NCBI GenBank assembly: GCA_036381275.1
Contig: DASVDC010000007.1
Coordinates: 1 to 64,000, forward strand
Source: UBA7803 sp036381275
GTDB lineage: Bacteria > Pseudomonadota > Gammaproteobacteria > Pseudomonadales > Azotimanducaceae
Direction: 5' to 3'
DNA: 64,000 nt
Made by a program: the position numbers and the translations under genes. The notes beneath the pieces were generated by a model. It made no database searches, was not told the DNA's origin, and was given only the letters and a program-made list of their open reading frames with translations. Positions 1 through 10,700 of this stretch are shown piece by piece; position 1 is the stretch's first letter; each line of letters starts with the position of its first letter.

Positions 1-2521
1 GCTTCGTAGCCGGGCTGGATGATCGCGAGCGCTACACCGTGGAAGGTGAGCGTTCGCGGGTCGCTGAAGCTCTTGATCCCGCGCGGATTCGCCGAGCCGG
101 TCGCCTTGATGACGCCTCGCCCCTTCAGCGAGAAGGTGAGCTCGACCTGCGCATCCGGCACGAGGCGCCCCTCTCCGTCGAGAACTTCCGCGAACACGTA
201 ACCCAGGTCGTTCGGCGAGGCCGCGATGCGGGACCGCTCGGCCTTCAAGCGCACCTGCGCCGGCGCGCCGACGGTTTCGAGCTGCTTTCGGGCTATCTCG
301 CGGCCGTCACGGTACGCGACCGCGAGCAGTTCACCGGGTGCGTAAGGTACTTCGAAGCGCGCTGTGAGCTCGTCCTCGGGTTTCGCAAGGCGTTTACGCC
401 CGACTTCTCTCCCGTTCAGCATCAGGCGCACCTCGTCGCCCGAGGTGTACGCCCTCACCGTCATCGGCCGCCCGACATGATCCGGCCACGTCCAGCTCTC
501 GAGCTCGTCGGGCCACGACCAGGGACCGATGCGTTCGAACGTTCCCTCGGGGGTCGGGCGCTGCACCAGCAGCTCGAGCGCGCTGTTGCCCCAGAGGACG
601 TCGCGGTACAGCCCCTGGGGCTTGCGCCGGCCGAGAATATCGATCTCGCCGCAACCCGACTGAAAGGCGGGGTAGTCCCACAGGAAGATCGCGAACGCCC
701 GGCGGTCCGGCGGCGTTTCCGTGGTCGGCTCGAGCTCGGAGCCGCCGACCCCTACCTCCCCCAGGTAGTCGATGCCGGCCCACACGAACTCGCCGAGCAT
801 CCACGGATTCGCTTCGGTCATCCGCCAGCCGTCGTGGATGTCGGCCGCCCACTGTTCCGTCGACATCATCACCATGTCGGGGAAGTCGGCATGGTCCTGC
901 GCGTGATGCCGGAGCTGGTAGTTGTAGCCGACCACATCGATGCTGCGCCGGACGATCTCACCCTCCTTGCCGGTCGGGCCGTTGAGACCCGCGGTGATCG
1001 GGCGCGAGCGGTCGAGCGAGTGCACGAGTGTGCGCAGCTCGGCGGCGATCTCCGCGCCGCGCGGCGTTGCGCGCTCGGGAACCTCGTTGCCGATGCTCCA
1101 GAAGATCACGCTGGGATGGTTGCGGTCCTGACGGATCATCCGCATGAGATCGTCGCGCCAATGCGTCTTGAAGTGCTTCGAATAGTCGCCGGGCGTCTTC
1201 GGCTCCTCCCAGACATCGAACACTTCGTCGACGACCATGAGTCCGAGCTCGTCGCACGCGTCGAGGAACGCCTGCGGGAACATCTGGTGACCCAGGCGTA
1301 CCGCGTTGTAACCGTACTTCTCGAGCAGCTCGGCCTTGCGGCGCTCGGCGTGGTCGAAGGCGGCGGTGCCCAGGATGCCGTGGTCGGAGTGGACGCAGGC
1401 GCCCTTCAGCTTGACCGGTTTGCCGTTGATCAGCAGCCCGCGCTCGGCCGAAACCGCAATCGTGCGGATTCCGAAACGCGTGGATACTCGATCGGACACC
1501 GCGCCGCCCGAGACGAGCGACACCTCCGCCGTGTAGAGGTTCGGCTCATCCGGATGCCAGAGCCTCGGTCGGGAAAGCGGGATCGTGGCTCGGCTCGCGC
1601 CGTTGCCGCCCGCCAGCACCGAGACCTCCGCCTGCCCGCGTCCCGCTCGACGGCCCCGGTCGTCACGCAGCTCGACCAGGACCCGCACGAGGGCCGCCGA
1701 AGCCAGGTGGTTCTCGATCTCGACGTCGATCTGCACTTCCGCCGCAGCGGTCGTGACCTTCGGTGTCGAAACGGCGACCCCCCAGGGCGCGATCCGAACG
1801 GGTCCGGTGACGCAGAACGATACGTTGCGGTTGATGCCCGATCCGGTGTACCAGCGGGCAGTCACCCCCTCGTTCACGACCCGAACGGCCAGCACGTTGA
1901 CCTCGCCGGGCTTCAGATGCGGCGTCAGGTCGAACGCGAACGCGCCGAAACCGTAGACGTGGTCCCGAGCATGACGCCGTTCAGCCAGACCTCGCTCGCG
2001 GAATAGGCACCCTCGAAGCGGAGTTCCGCCCGCTCACCGGCAGCCAGTCGAGGGGCAACGAACGTCTTGCGATACCAGCCGACTCCGCCGACCGTGTAGC
2101 CTCTGAGCAGCGGCATCGGTCCGGACGCGACGGGATCGAACGGACCGACCTCGAGCGGCGCGCCGTCCAGCGGCGGGACGGCGAAGTTCGTCGTGAAGTC
2201 GCCCGGTTCCCTCGGCGCGCGCTCCGCCGTCCAGAGCGCACTGGGCGGAGTCCAGTCTCCGGTGGTCTTCGGCGCACCGGGAAGGTCCTCGATGCTCCAG
2301 TCGTGCGGCAAATGCACCTTCGCCCAATCGCGGTCGTCGAATGCAGGCCGCTGTCCGCCCTCGACGTCACCGCGCCGGAACCGCCAACCGTCATTGAAAG
2401 GCGTCGTGCGGCGCGGCTGCACCGTGCGCGCTCGCGCACGGAACGGCGCCACTGCGAGTGCCGACGCCCCGACGCCCGCGGCGAACAGTTCACGACGGCT
2501 GAGACCTGAAAACCTGCTCAC
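1..2521 (-). pseudogene. GH2 beta-galactosidase-type glycosidase, frameshifted and cut by the window edge
   Basis: Retaining glycoside hydrolase of family 2, probably exported to the periplasm through a Tat signal (twin Arg near residue 9, then a hydrophobic stretch). It starts at a GTG preceded by GGGGGAG. Reading continues as family 2 throughout: an N-terminal jelly roll, then a TIM barrel with IGNEVPE (acid/base Glu codon at 1083-1085) and MSTEQW (probable nucleophile Glu codon at 855-857), then C-terminal Ig-like domains. The frame breaks near 1961-1963. Upstream of it the protein ends at a TGA after NGVMLGTTSTVSARSRST, while the frame one base away reads HVYGFGAFAFDLT and stays open to position 1. 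One missing base after the Gly codon explains this. It is last in the five-gene sugar run, 65 bases after GH43. It is either a recently broken gene or an assembly error. The exact substrate (beta-galactoside or beta-glucuronide) cannot be told. Confidence 0.85.
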
Positions 2522-2586
2522 TGAACCAACTCCCCCTGATCGGTCCGTCCCTCGCTCGTCCCGTTGCTCTCCTCGCGCTTACGCGC

Positions 2587-4248
2587 CTATGCCATGGGCT
2601 TCAGCAGACCGTCGGTCGGCTCGATCGCCCGATAAACATGGTTCCGGAACCGAACGACACCCGAACCGGCCGCAAAGAAGCCCGGCCTCAGACTCAGGAA
2701 GCCGTCGACGACGTTGTGGTTGTACCCCGCCACCTCGAACGAGCGTTCCTTCTTCCAGCGCCCGCCGGGTACCCGATAGGAGAAGGTCACGACGTTTTCC
2801 GAGTTCTGCAGACGAAGGCGGATTCTTCTGGATATCGCCGGGTCACTGGCCGGCGGCGAATCCTTACGCCCGATCTTGTACGCGTTCAGCTTGCCGTCGG
2901 CGAGCCCGATGCCGGCGAACATCTTCTCGCTGTAGAACAGCAGCAGCCCGCCCTCCGCCTCGCCGGAGATCTCCACATCGACCGTGACTTCGTACGAGCG
3001 ATCTCCGGCTACGAACACCAGAGGCGAACTGTCCGCCGGGCCGGTCCCTTGCGCCCTGAGCTCGAGGCGCTCGCGCGTGATCTTCACGCGGTCGAGGTAA
3101 TCGGGCTGCGGCGCGTAGAACGCGAACTTCCCGTCGAACAGATCGTCAGTGAAGCCGGACAACGGCGCTCCGTGTTCACCCTTCGAAGACGGCAACGGCT
3201 TCGGCATCGGCCGGGAAAGGTCGCCGCCTCGCGCGACCGGCCAGCCGTCCGCGGTCCATTCGATCGGCTCCAGCAGCATCTGGCGGCCGAGGGTCCGAAA
3301 GCCGTTCTCGTAACCGTGGTACACCAGCCACCAATCCCCGTTCGGTCCCTGTACCGGTGTCGCATGGCCGCGGGACCACCAGGGTTCGTTGCGCGATCGG
3401 GTCCTGACGATCGGATTGTTCGGCGCGTTCTCCCACGGCCCGTGGATCGACCTCGAGCGCGCCACCACGACCATGTGGCTGGTCGGCGGACCGCCGGTAC
3501 CGCCCTGCGCCGAGAAGAGGTAGAACCAGCCGTCCTTGCGCAGGACCTTCGGCCCCTCGAGCGCGATTCCCTCGATCACGTACTCGTCCGGAATCGGCCA
3601 TCCGTCGTAGACCTTCTTGCGGGCCTCCAGCCCGGTGAGGCCGTCGTCGGAGATGCGTGCGCGTGTGCCGCTGCTGAGGAAGAGGTAACGCTTACCGTCT
3701 TCGCCGACGGCGTGCCCGGGGTCGATCTCGTTGTCGACCCGCATGTCGATGGGGTCGCTCCAGGGCCCGGCCATGCTGTCGGCGTGAATGACGTACGTCT
3801 TCAGCGGACGCTGCCGATCCCGCGGATCCAGCACGGGAATGTAGATGAAATAGCGGCCGTCATGCTTCGCGATGTCGAGCGCGCAGACGATCCCGATGTC
3901 TTTCTTCAGCGCCGCGGTGAGCGGCGTCCAGTTCACGAGATCGCGCGAGTGCCAGATCGGCGCGCCGGGATAGTACTTGAACGACGAGAACGCGACGTAG
4001 TAGTCGTCGCCGTCCTTCAGCACATTCGGGTCGGGCCGGTCGCCGGCGAGCACCGGATTCAGGAACGTGCCGTCGCCGAGATCGGCAACGCGCTGTCCCT
4101 CGATCCCGGTTCGCCATGTGGGACCCGAAACGGATGACGCGGTCGACGAACAGGCAGCATCGCTGATCTGCGCTCGCGCCGGACTCACGGCGAGCCCACC
4201 TGCTGCGGCCAGCGCAGCGCGAATCACTTCACGACGGTTCGTGTGCAT
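2587..4248 (-). CDS. Glycoside hydrolase family 43 (beta-xylosidase/alpha-arabinofuranosidase-like), exported
   Basis: Inverting GH43 enzyme of 553 residues with an N-terminal Tat-like signal (NRREVIR, then an Ala-rich stretch). The five-bladed propeller fold is indicated by the three carboxylates in the usual order: Asp73 in DRPDPN (general base), Asp176 in NEIDPGH (pKa modulator) and Glu231 in LEGPKVL (general acid). From about residue 370 a beta-sandwich typical of GH43 C-terminal domains follows. The ATG has a strong AGGAGG seven bases upstream. It lies 42 bases after the symporter and 65 before GH2, on the same strand, so probably one transcript. The family cleaves xylosidic, arabinosidic or galactosidic side chains. 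The substrate here is unknown, but the neighbouring GH106 points to a rhamnose-bearing polysaccharide (inference). It is intact, unlike both flanking genes. Confidence 0.88.
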   Translation of the reverse strand: MHTNRREVIRAALAAAGGLAVSPARAQISDAACSSTASSVSGPTWRTGIEGQRVADLGDGTFLNPVLAGDRPDPNVLKDGDDYYVAFSSFKYYPGAPIWHSRDLVNWTPLTAALKKDIGIVCALDIAKHDGRYFIYIPVLDPRDRQRPLKTYVIHADSMAGPWSDPIDMRVDNEIDPGHAVGEDGKRYLFLSSGTRARISDDGLTGLEARKKVYDGWPIPDEYVIEGIALEGPKVLRKDGWFYLFSAQGGTGGPPTSHMVVVARSRSIHGPWENAPNNPIVRTRSRNEPWWSRGHATPVQGPNGDWWLVYHGYENGFRTLGRQMLLEPIEWTADGWPVARGGDLSRPMPKPLPSSKGEHGAPLSGFTDDLFDGKFAFYAPQPDYLDRVKITRERLELRAQGTGPADSSPLVFVAGDRSYEVTVDVEISGEAEGGLLLFYSEKMFAGIGLADGKLNAYKIGRKDSPPASDPAISRRIRLRLQNSENVVTFSYRVPGGRWKKERSFEVAGYNHNVVDGFLSLRPGFFAAGSGVVRFRNHVYRAIEPTDGLLKPMA

Positions 4249-4290
4249 GCATCCTCCTGGCTGCTCCTGTCAGTTCGCGAGCGGCGGCCA

Positions 4291-5962
4291 TCAGATCCAG
4301 AACGAAAAGTAGAGGTACAGCGCAGCCACCAGCCCCAGCACCACGGCGGTGGCAATGGCGTCCCGCGCGTCCCAGCTCTCGCGCACCGCCTCGCGGTCGA
4401 CGGAGTGGAAGGTCAAGCCCCGAAGACGAGCGACGTCCGGCGCCGGGGCGGTACGCGACGCGATCAGCACCGTGGCCGTGCAGATCACGAACAGCACGCC
4501 GGAGAAGTAGAGGAAGTTGAAGTCGCCGATCGCGGCGAGAATCGCCGGCGACTCCAGCTTGCCCGCGCCGAACGTGGTCTGGATCAGCAGCTTGGTCATG
4601 CCGAGCCCGAAGCCGAGTCCGAGCCCCCACACCGCACCACGCTGATTCACCCGCAGGCTGAGCAAGCCCAGCACGAACACGGCCGTGATCGGCGGCGCCA
4701 GGTAGCCCTGCACGTTCTGCAGGTACTGGTAGAGCCCGCCGCCGGACACCAGCGGCATCACCGGTATCCAGGCGAGGCCCAGCCCCACCACGACGATCGT
4801 CGCCAGGCGCCCGACGGTCACCAATCGGCGCTCGCCCGCGCCCGGATGCAGCTTCTGATAGACGTCCACGGTGAACAGCGTGGCGGTGGAATTGAACAGC
4901 GAAGACAACGAGCTCATCAGCGCCGCCAGGAGGCCCGCGACCACCAGCCCGCGCAGACCCTCGGGGAGCAACGCCGTGACCATCGTGGGAAACACGTGGT
5001 CACCGGAGAGCCCGCCCCCGCCGGTGCGGCTGGGGATGGCCAGCACGCCCCTCGCATGCAGCGCCGCGCCGATCAGACCCGGCACCAGGAAGATCAGCAC
5101 CGGCCAGACCTTCAGGAACGCGCCCCACAGGGCGCCGCGTCGGGCGGTGCGCAGGTTCCGGGCGGCGAGCGTACGCTGCACGATGTACTGGTCGGTACAC
5201 CAGTACCACACGCCGACGATCGGTGAAGCGATCAGGATGCCGAGCCAGGGGAAGTCCGGGTCGGACAGCGGCCGCCACAGCGCGTATTGCGCCACGGACT
5301 GGCTGGTGAAGGCCTGCAGCTCGCAAGCCGCCGAGCTCCTGCAGACCGAACCAGGTGATGGCCGCGGATCCCATCAGCAGAATCACCGCCTGAGCCGCGT
5401 CGGTGTACAGCACCGCGCGCAATCCGCCGGCCACCGTGTACACACCCGTCAGGACCACCGATGCGACGGCGCCGACCCAGAAGGCGTTCTGCGGGCTCCC
5501 GAAGGTATCTGGCAACAAGGTACTGAACACCAGCGCACCCGCGTAGACGGTGACGGATACCTTGGTGAGCACGTACGCCGCGAGCGACACCAGCGACAGA
5601 ATCCAGCGCGGGCGCGGGCCGAAGCGCCGTTCCAGGAACTCCGGCATCGTGAACACGCCGGACCGGTAATAGAACGGCACGAACACCCACGCGAGCAGCA
5701 CGACGATCCAGGCATGCAGCTCGTAGTGGGCCATCGCGAGACCCGTGGATGCGCCCTGACCCGCCAGGCCGACCACGTGCTCGGAGCCGATGTTGGATGC
5801 GAATATGGAAGCCCCGATCACGAAGAAGCCGGCGTTGCGCCCCGCCAGAAAATAATCGGTCGTCGTGCGCTGGCGGCGGATGCCCGCGGCCAGCACCACC
5901 AGGAACAGCACGGCGAAATAGGCGCCCACCACGAACCAGTCCACGGCGCTCAGTGTCGGCAC
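4291..5962 (-). pseudogene. Sodium/solute symporter (SSS, SGLT-like), split by a frameshift
   Basis: Inner-membrane sodium:solute symporter, expected about 556 residues and 13-14 membrane helices. The N-terminal half starts at GTG 5962 (GGGAGAAA upstream) and contains TTDYFLAGRNAGF and FASNIGSEH, typical of the family. It runs to GLQELGG, then goes out of frame near 5323. The C-terminal half is open in another frame and carries VWYWCTDQYIVQRTLAARN, the conserved SGLT motif, and LASLMSS-like LAALMSSLSSLFNS. Removing one base around 5323 joins the halves without loss of conserved sequence. It lies between an SDR gene (45 bases) and GH43 (42 bases), so it probably imports the sugar released by the locus. 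Whether the break is real or a sequence error cannot be decided from one sequence. Confidence 0.85.
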
Positions 5963-6007
5963 GATCGATTTCTCCCGCTCCCGAGCGTTGGTTGCGCGGC
6001 CATCGAC

Positions 6008-6787
6008 TCAGCGGCCCGTGCGGTACGGCCAGTTCGGAACCGTGAAGGCTCCGCCATCGACCCACAAGGTCTGGCCGGTCACGAACGCCGAGCCGGCCTC
6101 CGCGAAGAACAGCACGGCATTGGCGACGTCTTCCGCTCGTCCCACCCGGCCGAGCGGTGTCACGGCGGCCCAGATCCCAGCGTAATCCGGCGACTCCCGT
6201 TTCGTGCGCTCGATCTCGATCGCACCGGGGGCGACGCAGTTGACGCGGATTCCGTGTCTGCCGAGCTCGATCGCCGCGACTCTGGTGAACTGGTCGATGG
6301 CCGCCTTGGAGGTGCTGTAGTCGACCAGGTTCGGGAACGGCACCTTGCTGCATCCGGAACCGATGTTGACGATGGCGCCCGGCTTCCCTGCGGCCACCAG
6401 CATGCGGGCCAGCTTCTGGGTATTCAGGAAGCAGCCCTTCAGGTTGGTGCGCATCACCGTGTCCCAGGCCGCCTCTTCCAAGTCGAGCAGCGGTGCCCAG
6501 GTCTGCACGCCGGCGTTGTTCACGAGCAGGTCCGGCACCGTGCCGAAGTGTTCGGCCACCGCGTCGAAGAAGCTGTCCACCTCCGCCTTGACGCCCGCGT
6601 CGCAGCGCGATGCCAGCGCGCGTCTTCCCAGCCGGCGAATCTGCCCGGCGACTTCATCGGGAGCATCGCCCTGATGGAACCAGGTCAGCGCGACATCCCA
6701 GCCGTGCCGAGCCAGGGTCAGGCTGATTTCCCTGCCGATCCCCGAGCTGCCCCCGGTGACGACGGCGAGCTTGCGCAATCCGTTCAT
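6008..6787 (-). CDS. Short-chain dehydrogenase/reductase, sugar 1-dehydrogenase-like
   Basis: Classical SDR of 259 residues. It shows the NAD(P)-binding TGGSSGIG near residue 11, NNAG near residue 90, and the catalytic YSTSK, then VNCVAPGAI. These dehydrogenases oxidise hydroxyl groups. In sugar clusters close relatives are glucose or L-rhamnose 1-dehydrogenases that make the lactone. Given the rhamnosidase upstream, L-rhamnose 1-dehydrogenase of the non-phosphorylating rhamnose route is a reasonable guess, but it rests on context only. The gene starts at an ATG 15 bases after the preceding SDR and is followed 45 bases later by the symporter, consistent with one operon. The cofactor preference is not evident. 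Confidence 0.85.
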   Translation of the reverse strand: MNGLRKLAVVTGGSSGIGREISLTLARHGWDVALTWFHQGDAPDEVAGQIRRLGRRALASRCDAGVKAEVDSFFDAVAEHFGTVPDLLVNNAGVQTWAPLLDLEEAAWDTVMRTNLKGCFLNTQKLARMLVAAGKPGAIVNIGSGCSKVPFPNLVDYSTSKAAIDQFTRVAAIELGRHGIRVNCVAPGAIEIERTKRESPDYAGIWAAVTPLGRVGRAEDVANAVLFFAEAGSAFVTGQTLWVDGGAFTVPNWPYRTGR

Positions 6788-6802
6788 GGTCCTGATGCCT
6801 TC

Positions 6803-7543
6803 CTACAGGCTCATGCCACCGTCGATCACCAGATCCGCGCCCGTCATGAAGCGCGCCTCGTCGGAGGCCAGGAACACGGCCGCTTCGGCGATCTCGGCCG
6901 CCGCGCCGAAGCGGCCCATCGGTTGACGCGCGATCATCTGCTCGCGCAGGCGCTCGGGGTCCGCGCCGGCGGCGATCCGCTCGTGCAGCGAGGGCGTATC
7001 GACCGTGCCCGGGCTGATGGAATTGCACCGAATCCCTTTGCCGACGTAGTCCAGCGCGATGCACCGGGTCATCGCCAGCACCGCGGCTTTGGTGGACGCA
7101 TAGGCAAAGCGGTTCGGCGCGGTCTTGGTGGTCGAGACCACCGAGGCGATGTTGATGATGTGGCCGCCGCCGTTCTCGATCATGCCGGGCAGCACGGCCC
7201 GGCTCAGGTTGAACACGGACAATACGTTGATCTCGAGGCTCCGCCGCAGATCCTGCTCGGTGCAGGCCAGCAGATCACCCACCCCGACGTAGCCGGCGCA
7301 GTTGACGAGCACGTCGGTCCGGCCCGCCTTCGTCACCACCTCCCCGGCTGCGAGGGCGTCGGTCACGTCGAGCCGCTCCAGGCGGATACCATCCGGGAGT
7401 CCCGCGGCCCGCAGCGCCTCGAGCCGGATGTCCGTCGCGAGCACCCGCGCACCTTCGCGCGCGAAGGCGTGAGCGATCGCGAGCCCGATGCCCTGAGCCG
7501 CACCGGTGACCAGGCAGCGCTTGCCGTTCAACCGTTCTGCCAT
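6803..7543 (-). CDS. SDR oxidoreductase resembling 2-keto-3-deoxy-L-fuconate/rhamnonate dehydrogenase
   Basis: SDR of 246 residues. The reading frame is open further upstream, but MAERLNGKRCLVTG at 7543 has a GAGGGAGAGG ribosome site and begins exactly where the family begins, so I use it. It shows TGAAQGIG, NCAGYVG, the catalytic YASTKAAV and RCNSISPGTVDTPSL. The last motif and the GRF...EIA..A.FLASDE tail closely match the BDH2/DHRS6 group, whose bacterial members in sugar clusters oxidise 2-keto-3-deoxy-L-fuconate or -rhamnonate. This would be the 4-dehydrogenase step leading to pyruvate plus lactate (family knowledge; the substrate is inferred). It is the first gene of the minus-strand sugar run and shares a 160-base divergent promoter region with GH106. 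Confidence 0.85.
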   Translation of the reverse strand: MAERLNGKRCLVTGAAQGIGLAIAHAFAREGARVLATDIRLEALRAAGLPDGIRLERLDVTDALAAGEVVTKAGRTDVLVNCAGYVGVGDLLACTEQDLRRSLEINVLSVFNLSRAVLPGMIENGGGHIINIASVVSTTKTAPNRFAYASTKAAVLAMTRCIALDYVGKGIRCNSISPGTVDTPSLHERIAAGADPERLREQMIARQPMGRFGAAAEIAEAAVFLASDEARFMTGADLVIDGGMSL

Positions 7544-7667
7544 GCCCTCTCCCTCGTCATAAATGCGCAATGTGAACAAAATTCGATCATCATGCAATGA
7601 TTTGCGCGCAACAGATCCTTGACGAAGCGCACCGCATTGGGCATTTTCGCTAATCCCGAAGCCCGTA

Positions 7668-7684
7668 CGTTCGAGACTCGAACG
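7668..7684. promoter_or_regulatory. Palindromic operator candidate in the divergent sugar promoter region
   Basis: CGTTCGAGACTCGAACG is a perfect palindrome (8-base arms, one central base) about 20 bases upstream of the GH106 start. It contains TTCG and CGAA half-sites, as in operators of GlpR-like DeoR regulators, and a DeoR-family gene lies just past GH106. Assignment to that regulator is an inference. A weak sigma-70-like TTGACG sits at 7619-7624 on the plus strand. Confidence 0.45.
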
Positions 7685-7703
7685 CACATCAAGGGGGAGA
7701 ACC

Positions 7704-10700
7704 ATGCGTTTACCGGTGCTCGTTGCCGCCATCGTCTGGATCACGGCGGTCGACGTTCGCTTCGCCAGCGCAGACCCGTTGGCGGAGGCGTTCCAGGACC
7801 CGCCGATGTCGGCGCGGCCTCGCGTCTGGTGGCACTGGATGAACGGCAACGTCACCGAGGACGGCATCGCCAAGGATCTCGACTGGATGAGCCGCGTCGG
7901 GATCGGCGGGCTCCAGAACTTCGATGCGAATCTGATGACGCCGCAGGTCGTCGACGAGCGGCTCGTCTACATGACCCCGCCGTGGAAGGACGCGTTCCGG
8001 TTCGCGGCCCGCAAGGCCGACGAGTTGGGGCTTGAGCTCGCAATCGCCGCCTCCCCCGGCTGGTCCGAAACCGGCGGACCGTGGGTCGAGCCCCGGGACG
8101 GCCTGAAGAAGGTCGTCTGGTCGGAGCTGGTGATCGACGGCGGCCAGCGCTTCCAGGGTGTGTTGCCCGCACCGCCGTCGGTGACGGGTCCGTATCAGGA
8201 TCTGGCACGCGACGAGGCGCTGTTGGCGGCGTTGCAGGGCGGGGAACACTTCTCGACCCCGCAGTACTACTCGGACATCGCCGTGCTGGCTCACCGGGTA
8301 TCGGCGCCCGAGACGCTGCCGGCACCGGATGCGGTCTACGTCGATGGTGAGCCCATCGAGGCGGGCGCCGTGATCGACGACAGCCTCGCGACGAGCGTGC
8401 AGATCGAGCGTCCGCGCCCCGGCAGCTCGCGCACCGTCGAGCTCGAATACGCCGAACCGCAAACGGTCCGTTCGGCGTCGCTGCTCCTGGGCGCGGCCGA
8501 ATCGATCGACGCACGACTGGAAGCGGGCGGAGAAGGCACCTGGACGACCATCACCAAGGTCCCGCTCAGCACCGTGCCGACCACGGTCGGCTTCGCGCCG
8601 GTCACCGCGCGCCGCTTCCGCATCGTGTTGGAGCCGGGCGAGGCTGCTGCGTCCGCGACCATGTCACCGGCGCCGGGGGCCGACACGTCGCTGCTGAAGC
8701 TGCTGGCGCCCGCCGACGAGTTGCCGATCGCCGATTTCCGCCTGTCTGCCGAGGCGAAGATCGACCAGTTCGAGATCAAGGCCGCGTTCGCGCTGGTACC
8801 CGACTACTACGCCCTCGATTCCGGCGAGCTTCCGGACGTCGAGGGGATTGCCCCCGATGCAGTCGTGGATCTGTCGGCGTACGTGGATGAGGACGGCCGG
8901 ATCGACTGGTTGGCGCCCGAGGGAACCTGGCGCATCCTGCGACTCGGCTGGTCCCTGACGGGCAAGACGAACCATCCGGCGAGCGCGGAAGCCACCGGCC
9001 TCGAGGTGGACAAATACGATGCCGACGCCGTGCGGGCGTATCTCGAGCACTACCTCGGCCTGTACGAAGACACGGTCGGTGACGGCCTCATCGGCGACCG
9101 CGGCGTTCGCGCGCTGCTCACCGACTCGATCGAGGTCGGTCCGTCGAACTGGACGCCCGAGCTGATCGCGCATTTCGAGCGGCTGCGCGGCTACGACCCG
9201 ACCCCGTTCCTGCCGACGCTCACCGGCACGATCGTCGGCTCGCGGGCAGAGTCCGACGCGTTCCTCTACGACTTCCGCCGCACCCTGGCCGAGCTGCTCG
9301 CGACGCAGCACTACGCCACCGTCGCCGAGGTGGCGCATGCGCACGGGCTCGTAGTCTACGGCGAGGCTCTCGAGGCGCCGCGCCCGGCCCTCGGAGACGA
9401 CATGGACATGCGCCGCTTCGCCGACCATCCGATGGCGGCCTTGTGGACGTATCCGCGGGAACGCGGACCGAACCCGGTACACCGCGCCGACCTGAAAGGC
9501 GCCGCGTCGGTGGCGCACGTCTACGGGCAGAACATCGCCGCCGCGGAGTCGATGACGTCGGCGATGAAGCCCTGGGACGACGTGCCGTCGGAGTTGCGCC
9601 GCGTGATCGATTTCGAGTTCGCGAACGGCATCAACCGCCCCGTGATTCACACGTCGGTGCACCAGCCCGTCGACGACCGGCAACCGGGCCTGTCACTGCT
9701 GATCTTCGGCCAGTTCTTCAACCGTCACGAGAGCTGGGCGGAATTGGCCGGGCCGTGGATCGACTACATCGCCCGCAACTCCTATCTGCTGCAGCAGGGC
9801 CGAGACGTCGCCGACGTGGCGTACTTCTACGGCGAGGAATCGCCCATCACCGCGCTGGCCGCCGACGGGTATCCCGACGACGTGCCGACGGCGCACGCCT
9901 ACGACTTCGTGAACGCGCACGCACTGCTGCACGTGCTGTCGGTCGCGGACGGGGATCTCGTCGCGCCGTCGGGGGCACGCTACGAAGTGCTGTATCTCGG
10001 CGGCACCAGTCGTCGGATGACGCTCGAGGTGCTGCGCCGGATCCGCGACCTGGTGCGGGACGGAGCCACGGTGATCGGCGCGGCACCCGCCGGCTCACCG
10101 AGCCTCGGCGACGATCCGACCGAATACGCACGTCTGGTCGAAACGCTCTGGTCCGATCGGCCGGTCACGAAGCTCGGTCGGGGCCGGGTGATCGCCGAGC
10201 GCGACGTCGAGGCGGCGCTGGCGCGAATCGGTGTCGAGCCGGACTTCATCTATTCGAGCGGCCACACCGACAGTGAAATCCTGTTCGTACACCGCAAGCT
10301 CGAGGACGGTGACCTCTACTTCGTCAACAACCGCCGGAACAGGCCGGAGAGCATCGAAGCGCGCTTCCGCGTGACCGGAAAGGCGCCCGAAATCTGGCGC
10401 GCCGATGCCGGTACGTCGGAGCCGGTCTCCTACCGGACCGACGGCGCCCACACGGTCGTCCCCCTCGACATGACGGCCGAGGACAGCTTCTTCGTCGTGT
10501 TCCGCAAGCCGGCGAACGCCCGGCAACTCACCGTCGAGAAGCCGGCGTACGCGCCCGCGGCGGACATCGCGGGTCCGTGGGACGTCGCGTTTCAGCCGGG
10601 TCGCGGCGCGCCGGAGCAGATCCGCCTGCCGGCGCTGCGTTCGCTCTCCGAGCACGCCGATCCCGGCGTGAAGTACTTTTCCGGCGTTGCGACCTACACG

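Noticed and set aside
39..2006. A 655-codon plus-strand frame opposite the GH2 gene
   Set aside because: No domain or signal; the minus strand reads GH2 with catalytic residues.
1955..5330. Programmed ribosomal frameshifting in the GH2 and symporter genes
   Set aside because: No slippery heptamer or downstream pseudoknot is apparent and these families are not known to use it.
4871..7600. A 909-codon plus-strand frame across the symporter and SDR genes
   Set aside because: Low-complexity antisense translation; the minus strand carries recognisable proteins throughout.
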